Part shown: piece after piece, positions 34,046 through 41,755 of the stretch
Layout of the letters: each line of letters opens with the position of its first letter
Numbering within the stretch: the first letter of the stretch is position 1
Source: Acidobacteria bacterium RIFCSPLOWO2_02_FULL_65_29
GTDB lineage: Bacteria; Acidobacteriota; Vicinamibacteria; Vicinamibacterales; CAVVIG01
NCBI GenBank assembly: GCA_001767435.1
Contig: MEKT01000199.1
Location: forward strand, 1-64,000
DNA: 64,000 nt
Direction: 5' to 3'
Notes under the pieces: generated by a model
What the model saw: the letters and a program-made list of their open reading frames with translations, nothing else
Told to the model about the DNA's origin: nothing
Databases searched by the model: none
Position numbers and translations under genes: made by a program

Positions 34046-36313
34046 ATGAATCCCGTGAACCCAGGTGCCACCGGGCTCCCCGACCCGTCCGAACCGCTCG
34101 GTCCCCAAGACTCCGCGCGCCTCACTGAGTTCGCGCGGGCGTGCAAGGCCGCGGCGCGGGCGGTGGTGCTGTACCCAGCCGCACACCCTGCGATCGCCGT
34201 CACGCTCGGCCGGATCGTGCAGCTCACCTCGCCGCAACAGCTGCCCGTGCCCATGAAGGTCACGGTGATGGCCAAGGAGCTGCGCATGGACGGGCGAGCG
34301 CCTGCGCGGCCCGACGCCGCCATCGCGGAGCTGGCAGCGCTCCTGCACAACCACCTGATCGGTGAGATCACGATCCAGGCCGGCGGGGATCTGGGGGCCT
34401 GGCGCAACTTCCTGCTGCTCCTTGGCCGCTCGACCGACGAGCTTCGGGCGGAGGGTGGGATCGGGCGGCTCTGGTCGGCAACAGCCAGCACTCATCTGCA
34501 GATCCGGGAGATCGACTACGCCGAGGTGCTGCGCGAACGGCGGGGCGGCGGCCCGGCCGCCTGGGCCGACATCATCAGCAGCTGTCTGCGAGGCGACCAG
34601 ACGATCGACTTCGACGACGAAGCCACCAAGATGCTGCTCGAAATCGCGGCAGACGAAAAGCAGCTCGGCGATCTGCTCGAAGAGCTCGAGGCGCGTGGCG
34701 CCGAGGATCAGACCTCTGGCGCGAAGGCCGGCGCCGTTGTTCGCCTGCTGAAGGGCATCGTCAAGGCGGTGACGAAAAAGAGCCCCGAAATCGTGGACGG
34801 GGTGCTGCGCAACATGGCGAGCGCGGTTGGACGGCTGTCGCCAGAAATGCTCGTGTCCCTGCTCACGCACACCGACGCCGCCAAGAGCGACGCGGCCAGC
34901 GTCGTGGATGCGGTGGTCACGCGCATGACCGAAAAGACGATCGCCGGCTTCATCGCGCGCAACATCGACGGACCGGGTTCCTCCATCGACCGCGTGGCCG
35001 AGGCGTTCCACACGCTGGTTCGCGACGATGGGCAGCGGCAGCGCATGCTCACGCTCGCGCACAACGAGGCGGCCGCCAGCCCGTTCGGGGCGACCGACGG
35101 GTTCGAGGACAACTGGAACCAGGTCGCCGGGCGGCTGATGACCTCCTATTCCGACAAGCCGTTCGTGTCGGACAGCTATGCGCGCGAGCTGTCGACGACC
35201 CGAACGCGGGCGGTCACGATCGACGAGATCACCGACGATCCGCCCGACCGCATGGCCGCGTGGCTCGCCTCGGTCGCGACGAGCGAGCTGCGGAAGCTGG
35301 ATCTGACGCTCGTCCTGGACCTGCTGACCATCGAGCCCGACGACCAGAAGTGGAGCACGCTCATGCCGGCGGTCGTCTCGCTCATCGAGGATCTGCTGCT
35401 CGTCGGCGACTTCGAGGCGGCGACGACGCTGGCCGGGGTCGTCACCACGACGGCAGCGCCCGGGTCGTCCAACGAACGGCGGCAGCACGCGATGATTGCG
35501 ATCGACCAGTTGGTGTCTGGCTCGATGATGCGGAACCTCGCGACGCATCTCGCCACGATCGACGACACGGCGTTCGAGCGCGTCAAGGCGATGTGCACCG
35601 CCATGGGTGAAGTGATCGTGCGGCCGTTGGCTGAAACGATTTCCACCGACCTCGGCGATCGGGCGCGCGATCGCTTGACGGCCATCCTGATCGGATTTGG
35701 CGCCGCGGGCCGCCGGCAAGTCGAGCGGCTGAAAGGCTCGGAGAACCCCGCCATGCGGCGCACGGCGCTGCTGCTGCTGCTGCAGTTCGGGGGCCAGGAC
35801 TCGCTGCCCGACCTGACCGAGCTGATGAACGACCGCTCGCCGCAGATTCAACGCGAAGCGGTGCGCGCCATCCTGAACATCGGGTCGGACCGCGCCTTCG
35901 AGGTGCTGCAGCAGGCGCTCACGACTGGATCGGCGCAGTCGCGCGAGGCCATCATGAAGTCGCTGGCCGCCGTCCGGGACGAACGGGCGGTTCCCATGTT
36001 CGGGTACATTCTCGGGCACGTCGATCACAAGGGCGCGCTCGCGCCGATCTACCTGGGCGCGATCGAGGCCCTCGGCTCGCTCAGGGGTGCGAAGGGCATC
36101 GCGCCGCTGCGCGAGGCGCTCTACCGCGGCGAGTGGTGGGCCCCGCGGCGGACCTCGGCCCTACGCGGCGCGGCGGCGGCCGCGCTCGCGCGGATCGGCA
36201 CGGCCGAAGCCATCGACGTGCTCGAGGAGGCGGTCTCGTCCGGCCCGCGCCGCGTGCGCTCGGCCGTCCGCCCGCACCTGGCCAGCGCGCGGCGCCAGAA
36301 GGCCCTGAGGTGA
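34046..36313 (+). CDS. Large HEAT-repeat protein
   Basis: 755 aa from ATG 34046; the longer track start runs into deoA. No signal peptide. The N-terminal 400 residues are mostly helical with no motif I recognise. From about 560 on, HEAT-like repeats are clear (RRTALLLLLQFGGQDSLPDLTELM, REAVRAILNIGSDRAFEVLQQAL, AIEALGSLRGAKGIAPLREAL, ALARIGTAEAIDVLEEAV). It is co-directional with an HD-GYP gene 4 nt downstream. It may scaffold or sense for that enzyme; this is inference from position. Confidence 0.8.
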   Translation: MNPVNPGATGLPDPSEPLGPQDSARLTEFARACKAAARAVVLYPAAHPAIAVTLGRIVQLTSPQQLPVPMKVTVMAKELRMDGRAPARPDAAIAELAALLHNHLIGEITIQAGGDLGAWRNFLLLLGRSTDELRAEGGIGRLWSATASTHLQIREIDYAEVLRERRGGGPAAWADIISSCLRGDQTIDFDDEATKMLLEIAADEKQLGDLLEELEARGAEDQTSGAKAGAVVRLLKGIVKAVTKKSPEIVDGVLRNMASAVGRLSPEMLVSLLTHTDAAKSDAASVVDAVVTRMTEKTIAGFIARNIDGPGSSIDRVAEAFHTLVRDDGQRQRMLTLAHNEAAASPFGATDGFEDNWNQVAGRLMTSYSDKPFVSDSYARELSTTRTRAVTIDEITDDPPDRMAAWLASVATSELRKLDLTLVLDLLTIEPDDQKWSTLMPAVVSLIEDLLLVGDFEAATTLAGVVTTTAAPGSSNERRQHAMIAIDQLVSGSMMRNLATHLATIDDTAFERVKAMCTAMGEVIVRPLAETISTDLGDRARDRLTAILIGFGAAGRRQVERLKGSENPAMRRTALLLLLQFGGQDSLPDLTELMNDRSPQIQREAVRAILNIGSDRAFEVLQQALTTGSAQSREAIMKSLAAVRDERAVPMFGYILGHVDHKGALAPIYLGAIEALGSLRGAKGIAPLREALYRGEWWAPRRTSALRGAAAAALARIGTAEAIDVLEEAVSSGPRRVRSAVRPHLASARRQKALR

Positions 36314-36317
36314 CGGT

Positions 36318-37676
36318 ATGACAGCCGCTCCACGCGGACAGGTGGCCGACGAGCTGCTCCGGCGATTTGCGGCAGCGCTTCGCGCGACCCAGCTCTACTC
36401 CAAGGGCCATCCGCTCATCACGCGAAACATCGAGGCGCTGATGGCCGCCGTGCAGCAGCTGCACACACTCCAGCCGTCCACCATCCTCGGCATCGTCGGC
36501 GACAAGGTCATCGTCGACGAGGCGCCGTCGAAGGCCGACGGACTCGAGAGCCTCGTGCGCCGGCTGAAGCAGATTGGCGTCGAGCGGATCACGATCGATC
36601 GCGGCGTCGCCGGTGACGAGATTCAGGCCCTGGTCGACGCGATCTCGACGATCGAGCCGCTGCCAAGCGGCGAGCCCCCGCCGTTTCCGTCGCTCCCCCA
36701 CGTCCGCGTCGGCCGCATCAGCGTCGGCCAGAAGATCGAAGGCGCGACCGACATGGCCGCCTTCAAGCGCGCGTACACCGAGGCGGTCTCGGTGGCCGAA
36801 AGCGTCTGGGACAGCGCGCGCACCGAGTCGCGGCCCGACGCGAAGGTCGCGCAAACGATGATCGACGGCCTGGCGCAGGCCGTCTCGCAGAACCGGACGG
36901 CGCTCCTGGCCCTCACGACGCTCAAAAACTACGACAACTACACGTTCACCCATATGGTGAACGTCTCCATCCTGACGATGGGTCAGGCGCGTTCGCTCGG
37001 CATCGACGGTCCGCTCCTGCGCGAGCTCGGGCTCGCCGCGCTCATGCACGACATCGGCAAGGTGCGGACGCCGCTCGAGGTGCTCAACAAGCCCGACAAG
37101 CTCACCGACGCGGAGTACACGATCGTCAAACGCCACGTCGTGGATGGCGCCGAGATTCTGCGGGCGACGCCCGATATCCCGGCGCTCGCGCCGGTCATCG
37201 CGTTCGAGCACCACCTGCGGCTCGACGGCACCGGCTATCCACACCTGGTGACGCGCTCGTCGCTCAACCTCGGCACGATGCTCTGCAGCATCGCCGACGT
37301 CTACGATGCCATGCGATCGCACCGCGCCTACCAGGGCGCGTTCCCGAGCGATCGCATTCTGGCGGTGCTGCAACGCAGCGATGGTCACCAGTTCGAACAG
37401 CACCTGGTGCGGCGCTTCGTGCAGCTCATCGGCATCTACCCGGTCGGCAACCTGGTCCGGCTCGACACCGGTGAAATCGCCGTCGTGGTCACCGTGTACG
37501 CGCCCGACCCGCACCGTCCGCAGGTCAAGGTGATCATCGACCGGGCCGGTGTCCGCCTCCAGCAGCCGTATCAGACCAACCTCTGGGAGGGCGACAAGGA
37601 GCTGGGCCAGCCCTCGAACGTGGTGAAGCCGATCGATCCCGCCGAGCTCGGGATCGATCCGCTGATGTTGTTATAG
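36318..37676 (+). CDS. HD-GYP domain protein (predicted c-di-GMP phosphodiesterase)
   Basis: 452 aa. The N-terminal 190 residues are a helical region that resembles the beginning of the preceding HEAT protein in style (LLRRFAAALRATQLYSKGHPLI). The HD-GYP domain follows: YTFTHMVNVSILT, LMHDIGKVRTPLEVLNKP, KRHVVDGAEIL, FEHHLRLDGTGYP. The HD pair, the HH pair and a GTGYP loop are all there, so metal-dependent hydrolysis of c-di-GMP is expected. It ends in a C-terminal beta region. Confidence 0.93.
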   Translation: MTAAPRGQVADELLRRFAAALRATQLYSKGHPLITRNIEALMAAVQQLHTLQPSTILGIVGDKVIVDEAPSKADGLESLVRRLKQIGVERITIDRGVAGDEIQALVDAISTIEPLPSGEPPPFPSLPHVRVGRISVGQKIEGATDMAAFKRAYTEAVSVAESVWDSARTESRPDAKVAQTMIDGLAQAVSQNRTALLALTTLKNYDNYTFTHMVNVSILTMGQARSLGIDGPLLRELGLAALMHDIGKVRTPLEVLNKPDKLTDAEYTIVKRHVVDGAEILRATPDIPALAPVIAFEHHLRLDGTGYPHLVTRSSLNLGTMLCSIADVYDAMRSHRAYQGAFPSDRILAVLQRSDGHQFEQHLVRRFVQLIGIYPVGNLVRLDTGEIAVVVTVYAPDPHRPQVKVIIDRAGVRLQQPYQTNLWEGDKELGQPSNVVKPIDPAELGIDPLMLL

Positions 37677-37733
37677 ACTGCGGCACCATGAGGCGTCGCA
37701 AATGCGCCACCGCGGAGGGCACAGAGGTGACAC

Positions 37734-38135
37734 GTGCCCACTGTGGTAGCGTTTTCCGTCGAGATGGCGAGTGATTTCACGGCGCGGGTGCTGTCGATCG
37801 TCCGGCGCATTCCACCTGGCCGCGTGGCCACGTACGGGGACGTGGCGGCTCTCGCCGGCAAGCCCCGCGCGGCGCGTGCGGTGGGCAACATCATGCGCGA
37901 CTGCGGGCGCCTCGACGTGCCGTGCCACCGCGTGATTGCGGCCGGCGGCCGGCTCGGCGGGTACGGGGGCCACGAGGCCCTGAAACGGGCGCTGCTCGTG
38001 GCCGAGGGCGTGCCGATACGGGGATCGAGGGTGGCACTGAAGAATTGTCGAATTGCAGGATTGCAGAAGAGATCCGAGCCGCGAGCGTTCGCGGACCTCT
38101 CGAAAACGGCGGCGAACACAAAGGCTCGCGTATAA
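37734..38135 (+). CDS. MGMT-type DNA-binding domain protein (O6-alkylguanine-DNA methyltransferase-like)
   Basis: 133 aa from GTG 37734, which has an AGAGG ahead of it; ATG 37764 is the alternative. RRIPPGRVATYGDVAALAG, ARAVGNIMR and the active-site motif VPCHRVI are those of the C-terminal MGMT domain. Cys is kept, unlike in alkyltransferase-like proteins, which have Trp there. The N-terminal domain of Ada/Ogt is absent, as in the shorter MGMT class. The last 30 residues read through an intergenic repeat (GAATTGCAGG type) and are probably non-functional. Confidence 0.87.
   Translation: MPTVVAFSVEMASDFTARVLSIVRRIPPGRVATYGDVAALAGKPRAARAVGNIMRDCGRLDVPCHRVIAAGGRLGGYGGHEALKRALLVAEGVPIRGSRVALKNCRIAGLQKRSEPRAFADLSKTAANTKARV
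38038..38072 (+). repeat. GAATTGCAG-unit repeat
   Basis: GAATTGTCGAATTGCAGGATTGCAGAAG, three degenerate units inside the 3' end of the MGMT-like frame, same family as 31329-31425. Confidence 0.6.
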
Positions 38136-38149
38136 TCTACGGAGGTCCT

Positions 38150-38376
38150 AGGCGCGCACGGCGCGCCTGCGTCCCTCGACGATGCTCGGGACGCCCTGAG
38201 CATTGTCGTCCCTCGACGGAGCTCGGGACAACCCTGAGCCAGTCGAAGGGTCGAAGGGCGAGGGAGCGGCGCGGGGCATCGGGGTCCCCCGCCCCTCGAC
38301 GATGCTCGGGCGCCCTGAGCCAGTCGAAGGGCGCAAGCGACCGAGCCGGGGTGTGGGGCAGAGCCCCACGTGAGTA
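38150..38376 (-). repeat. Composite dispersed repeat interrupted twice by REP-like units
   Basis: This element matches 53633-53735 in the opposite orientation, but is split. After CACGGCGCGCCTGCG comes a block of about 90 bp with REP-like units (CCTCGACGATGCTCGGG, CCCTGAGCCAGTCGAAGGG). The element then resumes with AGGGAGCGGCGCGGGG. After GGGGTCCC a second REP unit of about 43 bp intervenes, then CGCAAGCGACCGAGCCGG and the terminal hairpin GTGGGGCAGAGCCCCAC. It forms the leader of the next gene. Confidence 0.85.
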
Positions 38377-38385
38377 GGAGGCGCG

Positions 38386-38808
38386 ATGAAGAAGGTTTTT
38401 CTCGTGGGAACGCTGGTGGCCGCGCTCGGACTTCCCCTCGTGGTCTCGGCGCAGACCGCTGGCACGGCGCTCGGCAGCATCACGCTCGGCCGGAGGGTCA
38501 TGGCCGACGGCCAGCCGCTTGCGGCGGGGACTTATCAGGTGCGGCTCACGGCGGATTCGCCGAAACCCGGCGCGGGGCAGACCGCCGAATCGGAACGCTA
38601 CGTGGAATTCGTTCGCGGCGGCAAAGTGTTGGGCCGCGAAATTGCCACCATCGTCTCGGCCGCCGACATCGAGCAGGTGGCCGACAGCAAACGGCGTCCG
38701 GCCGCTGGCGCGAACCGCGTCGAGTTGCTGAAAGGCGACGATTACGTTCGCGTCTGGATCAACCGCGGCGGCAACAACTACATCATTCACATGCCGACGG
38801 GGGCATAG
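38386..38808 (+). CDS. Small exported hypothetical protein
   Basis: 140 aa with a clear signal peptide (KKVFLVGTLVAALGLPLVVSAQ). An AGGAGG precedes the ATG. The mature part has GQPLAAGTYQVRL and VEFVRGGKVLGREIATIV, and ends NYIIHMPTGA. It resembles in style the exported proteins at 53839 (LAQGTYVF) and others of this phylum in which a short beta domain handles a loaded property string. Function unknown. Confidence 0.75.
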   Translation: MKKVFLVGTLVAALGLPLVVSAQTAGTALGSITLGRRVMADGQPLAAGTYQVRLTADSPKPGAGQTAESERYVEFVRGGKVLGREIATIVSAADIEQVADSKRRPAAGANRVELLKGDDYVRVWINRGGNNYIIHMPTGA

Positions 38809-38815
38809 GAAGAAC

Positions 38816-38984
38816 GTTAGAAGTTTAGAAGTGAGAAGTTAGAAGGACTGCGACGGGAGCCGGGCCGAGAAAGCCCGCGCTCCCGATTTTCTTTCCCGCG
38901 TGCCCTGCCCGCCCCGCCTGCCCGGCGAGGCCCGCACTCCCGTTTTCCCTGCGCAGTCCTTCTAATTTCTAACTTCTAACTTTC
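38816..38984. terminator. Bidirectional intergenic structure with terminator and inverted TTAGAAG arrays
   Basis: Outer arms GTTAGAAGTTTAGAAGTGAGAAG...AGAAGGACTGCG (38816-38852) and CGCAGTCCTTCTAATTTCTAACTTCTAAC (about 38952-38984) are complementary. Inside is a plus-strand terminator: GGGAGC-CGGGC-loop-GCCCG-C-GCTCCC followed by GATTTTCTTT (38855-38894). It separates two convergent genes. Confidence 0.8.
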
Positions 38985-38986
38985 TG

Positions 38987-40516
38987 TCACACTGCCATGA
39001 CATCGAACTGCTCGTGGTGGAGCTGGAGGTCGGCCTTGACCGTGACGTCCCGGCCGAGCGACTGGCGCAGGTCCTTCAGGACGGCGTGCTCCTCTTCATT
39101 GAGCGCACGGGCGATGTCGGGGTTCACACGCAGGAGCAGCCGGTGCCCGTTCAGATCGGGCGCGATCTTCCGTACCTCGCTCAGAATCTCGTAGCAGATC
39201 GTTGAGCTCGACTTCACGACGCCGCTGCCCGAGCAATACGGACACGGATCGGTCAGCGTGCGCTCCAGGCTCTGCTTCACGCGCTTGCGCGTGATGATCA
39301 CGAGCCCGAAATCGGAGACCTGCAGCGCCTTCGATGGGGACCGATCCTTCTTCAGCTCCAGCTCCACGGCCTGGAGCACCTTTTGGCGGTTTTTGCGATC
39401 CTCCATGTCGATCAGGTCGAGCACGATGATGCCGCCCAGGTCGCGTAGCCGGATCTGCCGGACGATTTCCGTCACGGCTTCGAGGTTGGTCTTGACGATC
39501 GTGTCCTCGAGCCGGCCGGTAGATTTCTTGCCGACGTAGCGTCCGGTGTTGACGTCGATCGCCACCAGGGCCTCGGTCTGGTTGATGACGATCGATCCGC
39601 CCGATTTCAGCCAGACCTTGCTCTTGAGCGCCTTGTCGATCTCGGCCTGCACGCCGTACTCCTCGAAGATCGGAAACGGCTTGTCGTACAGCTTGACCTT
39701 CGAGGCCAGGTTCGGCAGCATCACCTTCACCAGATCGACGACACGCGCGTACTCCACGGGGTTGTCGATCCGGATCGCCTGAAAGTCGTCGGTGAGCAGG
39801 TCGCGCAGAAGCTTCGCCACCAGGCTCTGCTCGCGAAACACCGCGGCCGGCGCCCGCGACGACTCCATCTTCTGCCTGATGTCGGTCCAGATCGCGTAGA
39901 ACGCCTCGAGATCGCTGACGATGTCTTCCCTGGGACGCCCGGCGGCGGCGGTGCGAATGATCATGCCGCCGGTGAAGCCGTGCGTCTCGCGAAACTCGCG
40001 CACGATGCCGCGCAGGCGCGACCGCTCGTCGCGCGCCTCGATCTTCCGCGACACACCGATGTGATCGACGGTCGGCATGAAGACGAGAAAGCGTCCAGGC
40101 ATCGTGACGTGTGAAGTGAGCCGCGCGCCCTTGGTGCCGAGCGGCTCCTTCACGACCTGCACGAGAATCTCCTGGCCCTGCTTCAAGAGATCCTCGATCT
40201 TCATCTTCTGCCGATCCCGCTCGCGCTCCCGGCTCCCGTTGCCCTTGCCATCGTCGTCGTCGCCGGCGAGCTTCTCGAACTCTTCGAGCGTGTCCACCAC
40301 TTCGGCGACATAGAGGAAGCCGTCGCGCTCGAGGCCGATGTCGATGAACGAGGACTGCATGCCGGGAAGCACCTTGCTGACCCGGCCTTTGTAGACGTTG
40401 CCGACCACTCCGCGCTGGCGTTCCCGTTCGATGAAGAGCTCCGCGGCGAGGTCGTCTTCGAGAATAGCCACCATCGTTTCGTGGCTATTGGTGGAGATGA
40501 TCATCTCCTTGGTCAT
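38987..40516 (-). CDS. rng: Ribonuclease G/E family
   Basis: 509 aa from ATG 40516 (MTKEMIISTNSHETMVAIL); the earlier part of the ORF is repeat-derived. An S1 domain occupies the N-terminus (GNVYKGRVSKVLPGMQSSFIDIGL). Catalytic Asp residues are in VAIDVNTGRY and IVLDLIDM, and the Zn-link in DPCPYCSGSG. It has RNase G length, without the long RNase E scaffold. It processes 16S rRNA and mRNAs. It is the last gene of the shape operon, the usual neighbour of mre/rodA genes. Confidence 0.95.
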   Translation of the reverse strand: MTKEMIISTNSHETMVAILEDDLAAELFIERERQRGVVGNVYKGRVSKVLPGMQSSFIDIGLERDGFLYVAEVVDTLEEFEKLAGDDDDGKGNGSRERERDRQKMKIEDLLKQGQEILVQVVKEPLGTKGARLTSHVTMPGRFLVFMPTVDHIGVSRKIEARDERSRLRGIVREFRETHGFTGGMIIRTAAAGRPREDIVSDLEAFYAIWTDIRQKMESSRAPAAVFREQSLVAKLLRDLLTDDFQAIRIDNPVEYARVVDLVKVMLPNLASKVKLYDKPFPIFEEYGVQAEIDKALKSKVWLKSGGSIVINQTEALVAIDVNTGRYVGKKSTGRLEDTIVKTNLEAVTEIVRQIRLRDLGGIIVLDLIDMEDRKNRQKVLQAVELELKKDRSPSKALQVSDFGLVIITRKRVKQSLERTLTDPCPYCSGSGVVKSSSTICYEILSEVRKIAPDLNGHRLLLRVNPDIARALNEEEHAVLKDLRQSLGRDVTVKADLQLHHEQFDVMAV

Positions 40517-40546
40517 TGCGCAAACTCCCAAACGCCTCAGGGGAAA

Positions 40547-40614
40547 GTCAACAGTTGACAGTCGACAGTTGACAGTAGGTTGAACTGTCAACTGTGAACT
40601 GTTGACTGTCGACT
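40547..40614. repeat. Long hairpin made of TTGACAG units
   Basis: Left arm GTCAACAGTTGACAGTCGACAGTTGACAGT (40547-40576), right arm ACTGTCAACTGTGAACTGTTGACTGTCGAC (40584-40613), with a loop of about 7 nt. It lies between rodA and rng. A sister element is at 47832-47903. Confidence 0.9.
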
Positions 40615-40627
40615 AGCGGTCGGCGCT

Positions 40628-41722
40628 TCAATTGGTGAATCTGCGCATGCGGACGTTGAGCACCAGCCCGAACCCGGCGAGCGTGGCGATCATCGAGGAG
40701 CCGCCGTAACTCATGAGCGGAAGCGTGAGCCCTTTGACGGGCGCCAGTCCGGCCGACATGGTGATGTTGTAGACCACCTGGAAGGTGAAGCTGGCCATCA
40801 CGCCGATCACGAGGTACGAGCCGAGGCGATCCTTGGCCAGGCGGGCCGCCTCGAGCGTGCGCAGAATCACGAACACGTACAGGCCGAGCGCCACCAGGAC
40901 GCCGGCAAACCCCTGCTCCTCGGCCAGCACCGAGAAAATGAAATCGTTGTGGGCGACGGGGAGGAACCGCAACTGGCCTTGCGTGCCCTGTCTGAACCCC
41001 TTACCCGTGAGTCCGCCCGACCCGACCGTGATGCGCGCCTGGATCTGCTGGTATCCGGCGTCCCTCGCATCCTGCGACGGATCGAGAAAAGAAGTGAGCC
41101 TGGTCTTCTGATAATCCTCGAGCCCGAACTGCCACGCAAGGGGCGCCGTGAGCAGAAGACAGAGCGCGAGCGCGCCGAACGCGCGCATGGGCATGCCGGC
41201 AAGATACGCCACGGCGAGCAGCACCGGCAGGAGGATGACGGCCGTGCCGAGATCGGGCTCTTTCGCCACGAGCGCGAGCGGGAGACAGGTCAGTCCGGCG
41301 GCAATCGCCAGATCGGTCCATCCGGGAGCGCCGCGGTTTTCGCCGAAGAACTTGGCGAGCAGCAGCGCCAGCCCGATCTTCGCGAATTCCGACGGCTGAA
41401 CGTTGAAGGCGCCGAGCGCGATCCAGCGCTGAGCCCCCATCCGCACGTCGCCGTTGTAGAGCACATACACCAGCACCGCCAACAGGGCGACGTAGATGAA
41501 GTGCGACTTGTCGGTGAACGTGCGGTAGTCGAGCGAGAGCATGAAGGCCATCGCGCAGAGGCCGAGCACGATGGCGTAGATCTGGGTGAGGAACAGCGGC
41601 GAGCTTCCCCGCGCCTGGCCGGCGGTGGTGCTGAAGATCATCACGACGCCGATCGCGCAGAGCGCGAGGACGGCGCCGACGAGCGCCCAGTCGATGTGGT
41701 GGTAGAGACGTCTTTCAAACAC
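40628..41722 (-). CDS. rodA: Rod-shape determining protein RodA (SEDS peptidoglycan polymerase)
   Basis: 364 aa with about ten membrane segments. SEDS signatures: VLGLCAMAFMLSLDYR, WIALGAFNVQPSEFAKIGLALLLAKF (motif core FNVQPSEFAKIG), FLPVAHNDFIFSVLAEEQGF and GLTLPLMSYGGSS. It polymerises lateral-wall glycan together with PBP2, encoded just upstream. Confidence 0.96.
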   Translation of the reverse strand: MFERRLYHHIDWALVGAVLALCAIGVVMIFSTTAGQARGSSPLFLTQIYAIVLGLCAMAFMLSLDYRTFTDKSHFIYVALLAVLVYVLYNGDVRMGAQRWIALGAFNVQPSEFAKIGLALLLAKFFGENRGAPGWTDLAIAAGLTCLPLALVAKEPDLGTAVILLPVLLAVAYLAGMPMRAFGALALCLLLTAPLAWQFGLEDYQKTRLTSFLDPSQDARDAGYQQIQARITVGSGGLTGKGFRQGTQGQLRFLPVAHNDFIFSVLAEEQGFAGVLVALGLYVFVILRTLEAARLAKDRLGSYLVIGVMASFTFQVVYNITMSAGLAPVKGLTLPLMSYGGSSMIATLAGFGLVLNVRMRRFTN

Positions 41723-41755
41723 TCTCTCTGCCCTTTGCCCTTCGCCCTTTGCCCT

